Of a stretch of DNA of 64,000 bases, positions 16,115 through 25,804 are shown piece after piece; within the stretch, counting starts at the first letter, position 1; every line of letters begins with the position of its first letter. The notes under the pieces are model-generated. The model saw only the letters and a list, made by a program, of their open reading frames with translations, made no database searches and had not been told where the DNA came from. This DNA is from Lachnospiraceae bacterium (lineage in GTDB: Bacteria; Bacillota; Clostridia; Lachnospirales; Lachnospiraceae), in NCBI GenBank assembly GCA_022767285.1, contig JALENY010000010.1, positions 1 through 64,000 of the forward strand. Direction: 5' to 3'. Made by a program: the position numbers and the translations under genes.

Positions 16115-16330
16115 CGTTGTGACATGATAGCGATGAAGCGTGAGGTTGCTGCCCACTGTGGCAGGTTTTCCGTGGAGCGAATGTCAAGTTAGGAAACTGG
16201 CGACAAGTCACTGTACAAGTTAACAGGTCCGTCGGAAAGATGGAAACACGTGTGTTAAGCATTGGGACACACACGGAGATGTGTACAGTCACCGCTTGTC
16301 GTACTATTTAAAAGTGCGAAAAGGAGGCGG
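16115..16330 (+). promoter_or_regulatory. Structured 5' leader of the S10 operon
   Basis: The leader folds in two parts. First, GACAT/ATGTC closes a domain (about 16122-16185) with an inner CTGCC/GGCAG hairpin. Second, CGACAAG (16201-16207) pairs with CTTGTCG (16295-16301) and ACTGTACA (16210-16217) with TGTACAGT (16282-16289), enclosing a CGTGTGT/ACACACG hairpin. Such folding suggests feedback control by a ribosomal protein, as L4 does in Escherichia; the ligand here is unknown. The 328-base gap before rpsJ holds this leader, its promoter and the upstream hairpin. Confidence 0.65.
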
Positions 16331-16338
16331 CTTTTTTT

Positions 16339-16656
16339 ATGGCAAGTCAAGTAATGAGAATCACACTGAAAGCTTACGATCATCAGTTAGTAGATGCATC
16401 TGCGGGCAAAATTATCGAAACTGTAAAAAAGAATGGAGCAACGGTGAGCGGCCCGGTACCTCTTCCGACAAAAAAGGAAGTAGTTACAATTTTGAGAGCG
16501 GTTCATAAATACAAAGACTCCAGAGAACAGTTCGAGCAGAGAACTCATAAGAGACTTATTGATATCATTGCTCCGACACAGAAAACGGTTGATGCATTAT
16601 CCCGTTTGGAGATGCCGGCAGGTGTTGATATCGACATCAAAATGAAAACCAAATAA
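16339..16656 (+). CDS. rpsJ: 30S ribosomal protein S10
   Basis: S10 has 105 residues here and carries the family hallmark GPVPLPT with a following KREQFE-type stretch ([13 protein letters not shown]). It is part of the small-subunit head and, as NusE, of the antitermination complex. AAGGAGG precedes the ATG after a short T-rich spacer. It opens the operon; a 186-base spacer with small hairpins separates it from rplC. Confidence 0.97.
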   Translation: MASQVMRITLKAYDHQLVDASAGKIIETVKKNGATVSGPVPLPTKKEVVTILRAVHKYKDSREQFEQRTHKRLIDIIAPTQKTVDALSRLEMPAGVDIDIKMKTK

Positions 16657-16671
16657 TAAAAAGTCAAACAA

Positions 16672-16725
16672 TGAAACACCCTGCGGGTGTACCAAGACGT
16701 TCATAAAGCGTGGACGAGAAAAAGT
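16672..16725 (+). repeat. Hairpin-rich spacer element, rpsJ-rplC
   Basis: The spacer contains ACACCC-TGC-GGGTGT (16676-16690) followed by a GACGTTCATA segment with a CGT arm. The GACGTTCATA word recurs in the rpmJ-rpsM spacer, and an ACACCC/GGGTGT hairpin recurs in the rpsS-rplV spacer, so these spacers share building blocks. Confidence 0.5.
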
Positions 16726-16842
16726 GAAAGTAATCCTGAAGGACTTATATAGAAGTAATGCAATGCATTCCACTTATATAACTGTTCTAGAATGATTACC
16801 GGAAAACGGCAATCCGCTGTAGAAAAGCAGGAGGTAAAAGGA

Positions 16843-17478
16843 ATGAAGAAAGCAATCTTAGCTACAAAAGTCGGAATGACTCAAATCTTCAACGAAGACG
16901 GTTCTTTGACACCGGTAACTGTATTACAGGCAGGACCGTGTTTTGTAACACAGGTCAAAACTGTAGAAAACGATGGATACAGTGCAGTTCAGGTTGGCTT
17001 TGCTGACAAGAGAGAAAAGCTGGTCAACAAACCTCTGAAAGGTCAGTTTGACAAAGCAGGTGTATCTTACAAGAGATTTGTTCGCGAATTTAGATTCGAG
17101 AACGCAGAAGAGTATCAGTTGGGTCAGGAAATCAAAGCTGACATCTTCGCAGCAGGTGACAAGGTTGATGCAACCGCTGTTTCAAAAGGTAAAGGTTTCC
17201 AGGGCGCAATCAAGAGATTCAATCAGCACAGAGGACCGATGGCTCATGGTTCCAAATACCATCGTCACGCAGGTTCCAACGGTGCATGTTCTGATCCGAG
17301 CCGCGTATTCAAAGGAAAGGGAATGCCGGGTCACATGGGCAGCAAGAAAGTTACCATCCAGAACCTTGAGGTTGTTCGCGTTGATGCAGAGAATAATCTG
17401 ATTCTGGTTAAGGGATCTGTTCCGGGACCAAAGAAAGCAATGATTACAATTAAAGAAACCGTTAAAACGGTAGAATAA
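16843..17478 (+). CDS. rplC: 50S ribosomal protein L3
   Basis: L3 has 211 residues and starts with [16 protein letters not shown], typical of the family. The conserved loop [10 protein letters not shown] and the Gly-rich [11 protein letters not shown] are present. It nucleates 23S rRNA folding near the peptidyl-transferase centre. The ATG after GCAGGAGG is chosen; an upstream ATG 17 codons away has no ribosome site. Confidence 0.97.
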   Translation: MKKAILATKVGMTQIFNEDGSLTPVTVLQAGPCFVTQVKTVENDGYSAVQVGFADKREKLVNKPLKGQFDKAGVSYKRFVREFRFENAEEYQLGQEIKADIFAAGDKVDATAVSKGKGFQGAIKRFNQHRGPMAHGSKYHRHAGSNGACSDPSRVFKGKGMPGHMGSKKVTIQNLEVVRVDAENNLILVKGSVPGPKKAMITIKETVKTVE

Positions 17479-17503
17479 TTTCGTTGGAAGGAGGAACACA
17501 CAG

Positions 17504-18124
17504 ATGGCTAACGTATCTGTTTACAATATGGAAGGCAATGTAGTTGGAACGATTGAACTTAATGATGCTGTTTTCGGCGCAGAAGTTAAGGAAAATTTAG
17601 TACATCAGGCAGTTGTTCAGCAACTGGCAAACAAACGTCAGGGAACACAGAAAGCAAAAACCCGTTCTGAAGTTTCTGGTGGCGGAAGAAAACCGTGGAG
17701 ACAGAAAGGAACCGGTCATGCAAGACAGGGTTCAACAAGAGCTCCGCAGTGGACCGGCGGTGGAATTGTATTTGCTCCGGTACCCAGAGATTACTCTTTC
17801 AAAATGAACAAGAAAGAGAAGAGAGCAGCTCTGAAATCCGCTCTTACAAGCAAAGTTCAGGAAGAAAAACTGATCGTTCTGGATGAGCTGAAATTCGGAG
17901 AAATCAAAACAAAAAATATGCAGAATGTACTGAACAACTTAAAAGTTGAAAAGGCTCTGGTAGTACTCAGCGACAACGATCAGAATGTCGTTATGTCTGC
18001 TAAGAATATGCCGAACGTACAGACTGCTTCCGCAGGCACAATCAACGTATACGACGTTCTGAAGTATACAACACTGATCCTGACAAAGGATGCAGTTGCA
18101 TCAATTGAGGAGGTGTACGCATAA
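17504..18124 (+). CDS. rplD: 50S ribosomal protein L4
   Basis: L4 has 206 residues with the extended RNA-binding loop ([17 protein letters not shown]) that reaches into the exit tunnel. In Enterobacteria L4 represses its own S10 operon by binding the leader, so it is a candidate ligand for the structured leader upstream. GGAAGGAGG precedes the ATG. Its stop overlaps the rplW start by one base. Confidence 0.97.
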   Translation: MANVSVYNMEGNVVGTIELNDAVFGAEVKENLVHQAVVQQLANKRQGTQKAKTRSEVSGGGRKPWRQKGTGHARQGSTRAPQWTGGGIVFAPVPRDYSFKMNKKEKRAALKSALTSKVQEEKLIVLDELKFGEIKTKNMQNVLNNLKVEKALVVLSDNDQNVVMSAKNMPNVQTASAGTINVYDVLKYTTLILTKDAVASIEEVYA

Positions 18125-18423
18125 TGGCAAACGTTCAGTATTATGACGTAATTCTGAAACCGGTGGTTACAGAAAAAAGTATGAATGCAATGGCTGAAAA
18201 GAAATATACATTCCTTGTTCATCCGGAAGCAAACAAGTCAATGATCAAAGAAGCTGTTGAAAAAATGTTCGAAGGAACAAAAGTAAAAAGTGTTAACACC
18301 ATGAACCGCGACGGCAAAACAAAAAGACGCGGAATGACTTTTGGAAAAACTGCTAAAACCAAGAAAGCGGTTGTGACACTGACTGAGGACAGCAAAGATA
18401 TTGAGATTTTTGAAGGGTTGTAA
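18124..18423 (+). CDS. rplW: 50S ribosomal protein L23
   Basis: L23 has 99 residues and starts with the usual region ending in VTEKS. The C-terminal KKAVVTL region is typical. It lies at the exit tunnel and is the docking site for trigger factor and signal recognition particle. Start and rplD stop overlap (TAATG). The stop is followed directly by a small hairpin element. Confidence 0.96.
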   Translation: MANVQYYDVILKPVVTEKSMNAMAEKKYTFLVHPEANKSMIKEAVEKMFEGTKVKSVNTMNRDGKTKRRGMTFGKTAKTKKAVVTLTEDSKDIEIFEGL

Positions 18424-18506
18424 GCCGAATCCGGCTGAGCGAACATACCCGCATTTCGTCGATCATTCGACAAATTATACGCAGAAAAGCGTGATAACAA
18501 ACATTC
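18424..18506 (+). repeat. Hairpin string, rplW-rplB spacer
   Basis: Directly after the rplW stop come three small hairpins: GCCG-AATC-CGGC, GTCGA-TCAT-TCGAC and ACGC-AGAAAA-GCGT. Between the first two lies GAGCGAACATACCCG, a word shared with the element between rpsZ and rpsH and, less exactly, with the one after rpmJ. Confidence 0.6.
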
Positions 18507-18522
18507 GAAAGGAGAAAAAGTA

Positions 18523-19371
18523 ATGGGAATCAAAACATATAACCCATATACACCTTCCAGACGCCACATGACAGGTTCTGATTTCTCTGAGATTACAAAA
18601 TCCACTCCGGAGAAATCTCTGGTAACCTCTCTTAATAAGAACGCTGGACGTAACAATCAGGGAAAGATCACAGTAAGACACCGCGGAGGCGGAAGCAGAA
18701 GAAAATACAGAATCATTGATTTCAAGAGAAATCACAAAGATGGTATTCCGGCAAATGTATTGGCTATTGAATACGATCCGAACAGAACAGCAAACATCGC
18801 ACTGATCTGCTATGCAGATGGTGAGAAAGCATATATCCTTGCTCCGGCAGGATTAAAAGTTGGAATGAAAGTTATGAGTGGTCAGGAAGCCGAAGTACGT
18901 ATCGGTAACTGCCTGCCGCTTTCGGAAATTCCGGTTGGTACTATGGTTCATAACGTTGAGATGCATCCGGGCAAAGGCGGACAGATGGTTCGTTCTGCCG
19001 GAAATGGCGCTCAGTTAATGGCAAAAGAAGGTAAATACGCAACTCTGCGTCTGCCTTCAGGTGAAATGAGAATGGTTCCGCTTGTTTGCAGAGCTACTGT
19101 TGGTGTTGTTGGCAACGGTGAACACAACCTGATCAATATCGGTAAAGCCGGCCGCAAACGCCATATGGGTATCAGACCTACCGTACGTGGTTCTGTTATG
19201 AACCCCAACGACCATCCGCATGGTGGTGGTGAAGGTAAGTGTGGTATCGGACGTCCGGGCCCGAGCACACCGTGGGGCAAACCTGCTCTTGGTCTGAAGA
19301 CCAGAAAGAAAAACAAACAGTCTAACAAGTTAATCGTAAGAAGAAGAGATGGTAAAGCGTTAACTAAATAA
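18523..19371 (+). CDS. rplB: 50S ribosomal protein L2
   Basis: L2 has 282 residues, starting [14 protein letters not shown]. It carries the RNA-binding [15 protein letters not shown] region and the C-terminal [14 protein letters not shown] with the conserved His near the peptidyl-transferase centre. GAAAGGAG precedes the ATG. rpsS follows after 16 bases. Confidence 0.97.
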   Translation: MGIKTYNPYTPSRRHMTGSDFSEITKSTPEKSLVTSLNKNAGRNNQGKITVRHRGGGSRRKYRIIDFKRNHKDGIPANVLAIEYDPNRTANIALICYADGEKAYILAPAGLKVGMKVMSGQEAEVRIGNCLPLSEIPVGTMVHNVEMHPGKGGQMVRSAGNGAQLMAKEGKYATLRLPSGEMRMVPLVCRATVGVVGNGEHNLINIGKAGRKRHMGIRPTVRGSVMNPNDHPHGGGEGKCGIGRPGPSTPWGKPALGLKTRKKNKQSNKLIVRRRDGKALTK

Positions 19372-19387
19372 AGGAGGTTAGAACCAA

Positions 19388-19669
19388 ATGGCTCGTTCAC
19401 TGAAAAAAGGTCCGTTCGCAGATGAGAGCTTATTAAAGAAAGTAGATGCTCTGAATGCTGCTGGCGAAAAAACAGTTATTAAAACCTGGTCACGTCGTTC
19501 AACAATCTTCCCGAGTTTCGTAGGACATACAATCGCTGTTCACGATGGAAGAAAGCATGTGCCGGTATATGTTACCGAAGATATGGTTGGTCACAAACTT
19601 GGTGAGTTCGTTGCAACAAGAACTTACAGAGGACATGGCAAAGACGATAAGAAAACAGGTAAGAAATAA
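19388..19669 (+). CDS. rpsS: 30S ribosomal protein S19
   Basis: S19 has 93 residues, starting [10 protein letters not shown] and containing [20 protein letters not shown] and the C-terminal [10 protein letters not shown]. It forms the S13-S19 pair in the head of the small subunit. AAGGAGG precedes the ATG. It is followed by a 193-base hairpin-rich spacer rather than by rplV directly. Confidence 0.97.
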   Translation: MARSLKKGPFADESLLKKVDALNAAGEKTVIKTWSRRSTIFPSFVGHTIAVHDGRKHVPVYVTEDMVGHKLGEFVATRTYRGHGKDDKKTGKK

Positions 19670-19684
19670 TATATGGAACCGAAG

Positions 19685-19837
19685 CACCCCTTAATTGGGG
19701 TGTGAGGGCGGTCCTGGAGAATTAGGACTTTGTATAATGAGGAAATATCCGTTGGGTATACCGGGATGTCCGCATAAAGCGGACGATAATAAGGAAACAC
19801 CCGGGAGGGTGTACAATGATATCCGATCAATTCGGAT
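19685..19837 (+). repeat. Array of five short hairpins, rpsS-rplV spacer
   Basis: Five small stems follow one another: CACCCC/GGGGTG (19685-19702), GTCCT/AGGAC (19711-19728), GTCCGC/GCGGAC (19768-19784), ACACCC/GGGTGT (19797-19812) and ATCCGA/TCGGAT (19821-19837). None has a T-run, so they are not terminators. The spacer is far longer than usual inside an S10 operon. Confidence 0.7.
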
Positions 19838-19862
19838 GCCAATCAGAAAGGAGTAAATTGTC

Positions 19863-20249
19863 ATGGCAAAAGGACATAGATCTCAAATTAAGAGAGCAAG
19901 AAATGCCAATAAAGATACAAGACCGTCTGCTAAGTTATCTTACGCTAGAATGTCTGTACAGAAAGCATGTTTTGTACTCGATGCCATCCGTGGTAAAGAT
20001 GTGCAGACTGCACTTGGTATTCTGGCATACAGCCCGAGATATGCTTCAAGTGTAATCAAGAAACTTTTAGAATCAGCAATCGCAAATGCTGAGAACAACA
20101 ATGGTATGAGTGCTGAAAACTTATATGTAGCAGAGTGCTACGCAAACAAGGCACCGACCATGAAGAGAATCAGACCGAGAGCACAGGGTAGAGCATACAG
20201 AATTGAGAAACGTACAAGTCATATCTCTATCGTATTAGATGAAAGGTAA
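19863..20249 (+). CDS. rplV: 50S ribosomal protein L22
   Basis: L22 has 128 residues. The tunnel-lining hairpin ([18 protein letters not shown]) is intact, as is the [16 protein letters not shown] helix. It binds several 23S rRNA domains. AGAAAGGAG precedes the ATG. rpsC begins 11 bases downstream. Confidence 0.97.
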   Translation: MAKGHRSQIKRARNANKDTRPSAKLSYARMSVQKACFVLDAIRGKDVQTALGILAYSPRYASSVIKKLLESAIANAENNNGMSAENLYVAECYANKAPTMKRIRPRAQGRAYRIEKRTSHISIVLDER

Positions 20250-20260
20250 GGAGGGCGAAC

Positions 20261-20917
20261 ATGGGACAGAAAGTTAATCCGCACGGCCTTAGAGTCGGCG
20301 TAATTAAAGACTGGGATTCCAGATGGTATGCAGAAGATAATTTCGCTGATTATTTAGTTGAAGATTATAATATCAGAACATTTCTGAAAAAGAAATTATA
20401 TAGCGCAGGTGTTTCCAAGATTGAGATCGAGAGAGCATCTGACCGTGTAAAAGTAATCATTTTCACTGCAAAACCGGGTATCGTTATCGGTAAAGGCGGA
20501 GCAGAAATTGAAAAAGTAAAAGCTGAACTTCAGAAATACACCGATAAGAAAATTATCGTTGATATCAAAGAAGTAAAGAGACCGGACAGAGATGCTCAGC
20601 TGGTTGCAGAGAATATCGCACTTCAGCTTGAAAACCGTATTTCTTTCCGTCGTGCAATGAAATCTACCATGTCAAGAACAATGAGAGCAGGTGCTCTTGG
20701 AATCAAGACTTCCGTATCCGGACGTCTGGGTGGAGCAGATATGGCTCGTACCGAGTTCTACAGTGAGGGAACCATTCCGCTGCAGACACTTCGTGCAGAT
20801 ATTGACTATGGTTTCGCTGAGGCAGATACCACTTATGGTAAAGTTGGTGTAAAAGCCTGGGTATACAATGGTGAGGTACTTCCGACTAAAGCATCTAAGG
20901 AAGGGAGCGAGAAATAA
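20261..20917 (+). CDS. rpsC: 30S ribosomal protein S3
   Basis: S3 has 218 residues, starting [13 protein letters not shown]. The KH domain motif [11 protein letters not shown] (about residues 75-85) and the C-terminal domain ending around [11 protein letters not shown] are complete. It lines the mRNA entry channel. AAGGAGGG precedes the ATG. rplP starts 2 bases after its stop. Confidence 0.97.
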   Translation: MGQKVNPHGLRVGVIKDWDSRWYAEDNFADYLVEDYNIRTFLKKKLYSAGVSKIEIERASDRVKVIIFTAKPGIVIGKGGAEIEKVKAELQKYTDKKIIVDIKEVKRPDRDAQLVAENIALQLENRISFRRAMKSTMSRTMRAGALGIKTSVSGRLGGADMARTEFYSEGTIPLQTLRADIDYGFAEADTTYGKVGVKAWVYNGEVLPTKASKEGSEK

Positions 20918-20919
20918 TT

Positions 20920-21357
20920 ATGTTAATGCCGAAAAGAGTAAAACGTCGTAAACAGTTCCGTGGATCTATGAAAGGTAAAGCCTTAAGAGGCAATGTAATT
21001 AACTACGGTGAATATGGTCTTATCGCAACTGAGCCCTGCTGGATCAAATCCAACCAGATTGAGGCTGCCCGTGTTGCTATGACTCGTTACATCAAACGTG
21101 GTGGTAAAGTTTGGATCAAGATTTTCCCGGATAAACCAGTAACTGCAAAACCGGCTGAAACTCGTATGGGTTCCGGTAAAGGTGCTCTGGAATACTGGGT
21201 AGCAGTTGTTAAACCAGGACGTGTCATGTTCGAAATCGCAGGTGTACCTGAAGAAGTCGCTCGTGAAGCTTTACGTCTTGCTATGCACAAGTTGCCTTGC
21301 AAATGTAAAATCGTTTCTCGTGCACAATTAGAAGGCGGTGATAACAGTGAAAATTAA
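20920..21357 (+). CDS. rplP: 50S ribosomal protein L16
   Basis: L16 has 145 residues, starting [10 protein letters not shown]. It binds near the A-site tRNA elbow. The conserved RMGSGKG and the C-terminal LPCKCKIV are visible. It begins just after the rpsC stop; the ribosome site AAGGGAG lies inside rpsC. It overlaps rpmC by 11 bases. Confidence 0.97.
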   Translation: MLMPKRVKRRKQFRGSMKGKALRGNVINYGEYGLIATEPCWIKSNQIEAARVAMTRYIKRGGKVWIKIFPDKPVTAKPAETRMGSGKGALEYWVAVVKPGRVMFEIAGVPEEVAREALRLAMHKLPCKCKIVSRAQLEGGDNSEN

Positions 21358-21562
21358 TAAATATGTAGAAGATTTACAGACAAAATCAGCTGCAGAATTA
21401 AATGAAGAATTAGTAGCTGCTAAAAAGGAATTATTTAACTTGAGATTTCAGAATGCAACACACCAGTTGGAAAACACCAGCAGAATCAAAGATGTTCGCA
21501 GGAACATTGCCAGAATTCAGACAGTGATTGCCAAGAAAGCAAATGCTGCAAAGGAGGCGTAA
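21347..21562 (+). CDS. rpmC: 50S ribosomal protein L29
   Basis: L29 has 71 residues, a two-helix protein near the exit tunnel with the typical [18 protein letters not shown] core. The GTG at 21347 is chosen because GAAGGCGG lies 8 bases upstream and the family starts with MK; a GTG three codons earlier is possible. The start overlaps the end of rplP, pointing to translational coupling. Confidence 0.92.
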   Translation: MKINKYVEDLQTKSAAELNEELVAAKKELFNLRFQNATHQLENTSRIKDVRRNIARIQTVIAKKANAAKEA

Positions 21563-21565
21563 TCA

Positions 21566-21820
21566 ATGGAGAGAAATCTTAGAAAAACCCGTCAGGGCAA
21601 AGTTATAAGCAACAAAATGGATAAAACAATCGTGGTTGCAATCGAGGATCACGTAAAACATCCTCTTTACAAAAAAATTGTAAAGAAAACTTATAAGCTG
21701 AAAGCACATGATGAGCACAACGAGTGCAGCATCGGTGATACCGTAAAAGTTATGGAAACAAGACCTTTATCAAAAGATAAGAGATGGAGACTTGTTGAAG
21801 TAGTAGAGAAGGTTAAATAA
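21566..21820 (+). CDS. rpsQ: 30S ribosomal protein S17
   Basis: S17 has 84 residues, an OB-fold protein that binds 16S rRNA early in assembly. The family motif [10 protein letters not shown] and a [11 protein letters not shown]-type end are present. It starts 3 bases after rpmC with AAAGGAGG upstream. Confidence 0.97.
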   Translation: MERNLRKTRQGKVISNKMDKTIVVAIEDHVKHPLYKKIVKKTYKLKAHDEHNECSIGDTVKVMETRPLSKDKRWRLVEVVEKVK

Positions 21821-21836
21821 TTAGGAGGATACAAGA

Positions 21837-22205
21837 ATGATTCAGCAGGAAAGTAGACTTAGAGTCGCTGACAATACTGGTGCAAAAGAGATCCTTTGTA
21901 TCCGTGTATTAGGTGGTTCAACAAGAAGATATGCCAATATCGGCGATGTTATCGTTGCTACAGTCAAAGATGCAACACCAGGCGGCGTTGTAAAAAAAGG
22001 TGACGTAGTAAAAGCTGTTGTAGTTCGTACTGTAAAAGGTGCTCGTCGTAAAGATGGTTCTTACATCCGCTTCGACGAAAACGCTGCAGTTATCATCAAA
22101 GATGACAAGACACCAAAAGGAACCCGTATCTTTGGGCCGGTTGCCAGAGAGCTTCGTGAGAAACAGTTCATGAAAATTGTTTCCTTAGCTCCGGAAGTAT
22201 TATAG
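21837..22205 (+). CDS. rplN: 50S ribosomal protein L14
   Basis: L14 has 122 residues, the normal length, starting [18 protein letters not shown]. It contributes to intersubunit bridges and is where the silencing factor RsfS binds. TTAGGAGG precedes the ATG. rplX follows after 10 bases with its own AGGAGG, which overlaps the rplN stop. Confidence 0.98.
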   Translation: MIQQESRLRVADNTGAKEILCIRVLGGSTRRYANIGDVIVATVKDATPGGVVKKGDVVKAVVVRTVKGARRKDGSYIRFDENAAVIIKDDKTPKGTRIFGPVARELREKQFMKIVSLAPEVL

Positions 22206-22215
22206 GAGGTACGAC

Positions 22216-22527
22216 ATGTCTGCAATGAAAATCAAAAAAGGCGACACTGTTAAAGTAATCGCCGGAAAAGATAAAGACAAAGAAGGCAAAGTGCTCGCTG
22301 TTAATAAAAAAGACAATACTGTGATCGTTGAAGGTACTAACATGGTTACAAAACATGCAAAACCGTCAGCAGCAAATCAGCAGGGTGGTATTATTAACAA
22401 AGAAGCACCGATCCATATTTCTAACGTAATGTATGTTCATAAAGGAAAAGCTACAAGAATCGGCTTTACCATGGACGGAGATAAAAAAGTTCGTGTTGCA
22501 AAATCAACAGGCGAAAAGATTGATTAA
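22216..22527 (+). CDS. rplX: 50S ribosomal protein L24
   Basis: L24 has 103 residues with the KOW motif at the N-terminus ([18 protein letters not shown]). It is an early assembly protein of the large subunit. AGGAGG lies 7 bases before the ATG. rplE follows after 23 bases. Confidence 0.97.
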   Translation: MSAMKIKKGDTVKVIAGKDKDKEGKVLAVNKKDNTVIVEGTNMVTKHAKPSAANQQGGIINKEAPIHISNVMYVHKGKATRIGFTMDGDKKVRVAKSTGEKID

Positions 22528-22550
22528 TTTGAGAGAGGAGGCAAATTACT

Positions 22551-23090
22551 GTGAGTAGACTTAGAGAGATTTACGAAAATGAAATCGTAGATGCAATGAT
22601 CAAAAAGTTTGAATACAAAAACATTATGGAAGTGCCAAAACTCGACAAAATTGTAGTCAATATGGGTGTTGGTGAAGCAAAAGACAATGCAAAACTTCTG
22701 GATGCAGCAATCAGCGATATGGAGCTGATCACCGGACAGAAAGCTGTTAAGACAAGAGCTAAAAATTCAGTCGCTAACTTCAAAATCAGAGAAGGTATGG
22801 CTATCGGATGTAAAGTAACCTTAAGAGGCGAGAAAATGTATGAGTTCGCTGATCGTCTGATCAATCTGGCTCTTCCGCGTGTACGTGACTTCCGTGGTGT
22901 TAACCCCAATGCTTTTGACGGCAGAGGAAATTATGCTCTTGGTATTAAAGAGCAGCTGATTTTCCCGGAAATCGAGTATGATAAAGTTGATAAAGTAAGA
23001 GGTATGGACGTTATCTTCGTAACAACAGCTAAAACTGATGAAGAAGCCCGTGAATTACTGAAATTATTCAACATGCCGTTTGCAAAGTAA
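22551..23090 (+). CDS. rplE: 50S ribosomal protein L5
   Basis: L5 has 179 residues and starts at a GTG after GAGAGGAGG. It binds 5S rRNA and contacts the P-site tRNA. The motifs VNMGVGEA and [10 protein letters not shown] are present. The Zn-type S14 gene follows after 16 bases. Confidence 0.97.
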   Translation: MSRLREIYENEIVDAMIKKFEYKNIMEVPKLDKIVVNMGVGEAKDNAKLLDAAISDMELITGQKAVKTRAKNSVANFKIREGMAIGCKVTLRGEKMYEFADRLINLALPRVRDFRGVNPNAFDGRGNYALGIKEQLIFPEIEYDKVDKVRGMDVIFVTTAKTDEEARELLKLFNMPFAK

Positions 23091-23106
23091 AAGGAGGAGA
23101 CTTTTC

Positions 23107-23292
23107 ATGGCTAAGACATCTATGAAAATTAAACAGCAGCGCAAACAGAAATTCTCCACAAGAGAATACAATCGCTGCAGAATCTGTGGACGTCCACATG
23201 CATATTTAAGAAAATACGGAATCTGCCGTATCTGTTTCCGTGAATTAGCATACAAAGGTCAGATCCCGGGTGTTAAAAAAGCTTCCTGGTAG
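23107..23292 (+). CDS. rpsZ: 30S ribosomal protein S14, type Z (zinc form)
   Basis: S14 here is the short 61-residue zinc form with CRICG and CRICF pairs that make the zinc ribbon. AAGGAGGAG precedes the ATG at 23107; an ATG nine codons upstream overlaps rplE and is less likely. Its TAG is followed without any gap by the first copy of the ACCGAAAGC spacer element. Confidence 0.96.
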   Translation: MAKTSMKIKQQRKQKFSTREYNRCRICGRPHAYLRKYGICRICFRELAYKGQIPGVKKASW

Positions 23293-23424
23293 ACCGAAAG
23301 CAGCTTAATGAGAGCGAGTTAAAAACGAAGCTCGAATTTAGTGTGAGGTCGTTCGCGACCCTTATCGAGCGCAGGAAAGCGCGAGGTTAGTAGAGCGAAC
23401 ATACCCGTAAAGCAACTTGATGAA
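23293..23424 (+). repeat. Post-stop spacer element, rpsZ-rpsH copy
   Basis: The element starts with ACCGAAAGCAGCTTAATGAG immediately after the rpsZ stop. It holds a GAGC/GCTC pair, GGTCG-TTCG-CGACC, GCGC-AGGAAA-GCGC and the word GAGCGAACATACCCG, and ends with AAAGCAACTTGATGA, which resembles its own beginning. Related sequence occurs after rpsH and rpmJ. Confidence 0.75.
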
Positions 23425-23447
23425 ATATTAAAGGAGGAGAATTCCAC

Positions 23448-23849
23448 ATGACAATGAGCGATCCGATTGCAGATATGCTTACAAGAATTCGTAATGCAAA
23501 TACTGCAAAACATGATACAGTAGATGTTCCGGCATCTAAAATGAAAATAGCGATTGCAAATATCCTTGTTGATGAAGGTTACATTGCGAAATATGATTTG
23601 ATCGAAGACGGAAGTTTCAAAACAATCCGCATCACCCTGAAATACGGTGCTGATAAGAACGAGAAAATCATTACCGGTCTTAAGAGAATTTCCAAACCGG
23701 GTCTGCGTATTTACGCAAATGCAGAAGAGCTGCCGAAAGTACTTGGCGGACTTGGCATCGCTATCGTATCCACCAACAAAGGTGTGATCACTGATAAAGA
23801 GGCAAGAAAACTTGGCATTGGCGGAGAAGTTCTTGCTTTTGTATGGTAG
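23448..23849 (+). CDS. rpsH: 30S ribosomal protein S8
   Basis: S8 has 133 residues with the N-terminal [14 protein letters not shown] and the C-terminal [22 protein letters not shown]. It binds 16S rRNA and in Enterobacteria represses the spc operon. AAGGAGGAG lies 8 bases before the ATG. Its TAG is followed immediately by another ACCGAAAGC element. Confidence 0.97.
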   Translation: MTMSDPIADMLTRIRNANTAKHDTVDVPASKMKIAIANILVDEGYIAKYDLIEDGSFKTIRITLKYGADKNEKIITGLKRISKPGLRIYANAEELPKVLGGLGIAIVSTNKGVITDKEARKLGIGGEVLAFVW

Positions 23850-24056
23850 ACCGAAAGCAACTTAATGAGAGCGAGTTGAAAACGAAGCTCGAAAAGACCT
23901 CGCTAAGTGGACGAGGTGTGCATTCGCACTAGGCTCGAATATATCTCGCCAAGTGCTGAGAGCAAGGAAACACCATCGCCACTAAGCTCGAAAAGACCTC
24001 GCTAAGTGGACGAGGTGTGCATTCGCACTAGGCTCGAATATATCTCGCCAAGTGCT
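23850..24056 (+). repeat. Post-stop spacer element with an internal duplication, rpsH-rplF copy
   Basis: The element begins at the base after the rpsH TAG with ACCGAAAGCAACTTAATGAG, like the copies after rpsZ and rpmJ. It then contains a perfect 73-bp direct repeat (23885-23957 and 23984-24056, period 99). Each unit can fold with ACCTCG/CGAGGT and GTGC-ATTC-GCAC hairpins. Confidence 0.8.
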
Positions 24057-24128
24057 CATAGCAACTGAAAACAGAAGGGAACCACACAAGCGTCCCTTCC
24101 GAAAATCTAAGTTAGGAGGAAAATACAG

Positions 24129-24668
24129 ATGTCACGTATAGGTAGACTTCCTGTAACAGTACCGGCCGGTGTAACGGTTGAGGTAGCAGAAAATAATATG
24201 GTTACTGTAAAAGGACCGAAGGGAACTTTGGAACAGCAGTTACCGAAAGAAATGGATATTAAAGTAGAAGATGGTCATGTAGTAGTAACAAGACCGAACG
24301 ATTTGAAGAAAATGAAATCCTTACATGGCTTAACCAGAACTCTGATCAACAACATGGTTGTTGGTGTTACAGAGGGCTATGCTAAGAAACTCGAGGTAAA
24401 CGGTGTTGGTTACAGATGTCAGAAACAGGGTAAGAAACTGGTTCTCAACCTTGGATATTCTCATCCGGTAGAGATGGAAGATCCGGAAGGTCTTGAGTCT
24501 GTAGTAGAAGGAAACACGATTACTGTTAAAGGTATTAACAAAGAAAAAGTTGGCCAATACGCAGCTGAAATCAGAGATAAGAGAAAACCGGAACCGTATA
24601 AAGGAAAAGGTATCAAGTATGCTGATGAAGTGATCAGACGTAAAGTTGGTAAGACTGGTAAGAAATAA
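24129..24668 (+). CDS. rplF: 50S ribosomal protein L6
   Basis: L6 has 179 residues, starting [15 protein letters not shown], with two repeated domains and the C-terminal [21 protein letters not shown] signature. It lies near the sarcin-ricin loop. TTAGGAGG precedes the ATG. rplR follows after 17 bases. Confidence 0.98.
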   Translation: MSRIGRLPVTVPAGVTVEVAENNMVTVKGPKGTLEQQLPKEMDIKVEDGHVVVTRPNDLKKMKSLHGLTRTLINNMVVGVTEGYAKKLEVNGVGYRCQKQGKKLVLNLGYSHPVEMEDPEGLESVVEGNTITVKGINKEKVGQYAAEIRDKRKPEPYKGKGIKYADEVIRRKVGKTGKK

Positions 24669-24685
24669 GTAAGGAGAGTGTGAAA

Positions 24686-25054
24686 ATGGTTAGTAAGGTA
24701 TCAAGAGCGAAAGTTCGTCAGAAAAAACATAGAAGATTACGTAATCATATCAGCGGCACTGCACAGAGACCGAGATTAGCAGTATTCCGCAGTAATAACC
24801 ATATGTATGCGCAGATCATCGACGATACAGTTGGACATACACTTGTTTCCGCTTCTACTCTTCAGGCAGATGTGAAAGCAGAGTTAGAAAAAACCAACAA
24901 CGTTGAAGCAGCAGCAAAGCTTGGCACCGTGATCGGTAAAAGAGCAATCGATGCAGGTATTAAAGAAGTAGTCTTTGACCGAGGCGGCTTTATATATCAG
25001 GGTAAGATCCAGGCATTAGCAGAAGCAGCCAGAGAAGCTGGCTTAGAATTCTAG
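24686..25054 (+). CDS. rplR: 50S ribosomal protein L18
   Basis: L18 has 122 residues; it carries 5S rRNA into the large subunit with L5. The basic N-terminus ([20 protein letters not shown]) and the end [21 protein letters not shown] are typical. AAGGAG stands 9 bases before the ATG at 24686; a GTG two codons upstream is possible. Confidence 0.96.
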   Translation: MVSKVSRAKVRQKKHRRLRNHISGTAQRPRLAVFRSNNHMYAQIIDDTVGHTLVSASTLQADVKAELEKTNNVEAAAKLGTVIGKRAIDAGIKEVVFDRGGFIYQGKIQALAEAAREAGLEF

Positions 25055-25070
25055 AAAGGGAGACGAACAC

Positions 25071-25580
25071 ATGAAGCATACGATTATTGATACAAGCGCT
25101 ATGGAATTACAAGAAAAAGTAGTCGCTATCAAACGTGTAACCAAGGTTGTTAAAGGTGGTCGTAACATGCGGTTCACTGCCCTGGTTGTAGTTGGTGACG
25201 GAAATGGTCACGTTGGAGCAGGTTTGGGAAAGGCTACTGAAATCCCGGAAGCAATCCGTAAAGGTAAAGAGGACGCTACAAAGAAACTTGTATCCGTAGC
25301 ACTTGATGAAAACAACAGTATTACACATGATTTTATCGGAAAATTCGGAAGCGCTTCTGTATTGCTCAGAAGAGCTCCGGAAGGTACCGGTGTTATCGCA
25401 GGTGGTCCGGCTCGTGCCGTACTTGAGCTGGCTGGTATTAAAAACATCCGTTCAAAATCTTTAGGTTCCAACAATAAGCAGAACGTAGTTCTGGCTACCA
25501 TCGAAGGTTTAAGACAGTTAAAGACTCCGGAAGAAGTAGCAAGACTCCGTGGAAAATCTGTTGATGAGATTCTTGCTTAA
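25071..25580 (+). CDS. rpsE: 30S ribosomal protein S5
   Basis: S5 has 169 residues. The N-terminal dsRNA-binding domain ([19 protein letters not shown]) and the [10 protein letters not shown] turn are present. It takes part in decoding accuracy. AAAGGGAG precedes the ATG. rpmD follows after 13 bases. Confidence 0.97.
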   Translation: MKHTIIDTSAMELQEKVVAIKRVTKVVKGGRNMRFTALVVVGDGNGHVGAGLGKATEIPEAIRKGKEDATKKLVSVALDENNSITHDFIGKFGSASVLLRRAPEGTGVIAGGPARAVLELAGIKNIRSKSLGSNNKQNVVLATIEGLRQLKTPEEVARLRGKSVDEILA

Positions 25581-25593
25581 GGAGGATTAGAAA

Positions 25594-25776
25594 ATGGCAG
25601 AGAAGTTAAAAATCACATTGGTAAAATCCACAATCGGTGCGATTCCGAAACACAAAGCAACGGTTGCAGCGCTTGGATTAAAGAAGCTGAACAAAACTGT
25701 TGAGTTGCCGGATAATGCAGCTGTTCGTGGAATGGTTAAACAGGTGCAGCATCTGGTAAAAGTTGAAGAAGTATAA
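25594..25776 (+). CDS. rpmD: 50S ribosomal protein L30
   Basis: L30 has 60 residues, with the core [19 protein letters not shown] and the HLVKVEEV end. AAGGAGG precedes the ATG. It is the bacterial short form. rplO follows after 28 bases. Confidence 0.97.
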   Translation: MAEKLKITLVKSTIGAIPKHKATVAALGLKKLNKTVELPDNAAVRGMVKQVQHLVKVEEV

Positions 25777-25804
25777 GAGACAATAGATAGAAGGAGGTGC
25801 CATA

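Noticed and set aside
23850-24128. Possible CRISPR array
   Set aside because: Only two units, 73 bp each, with a single spacer of 26 bases; the repeat is structured and no cas gene is near.
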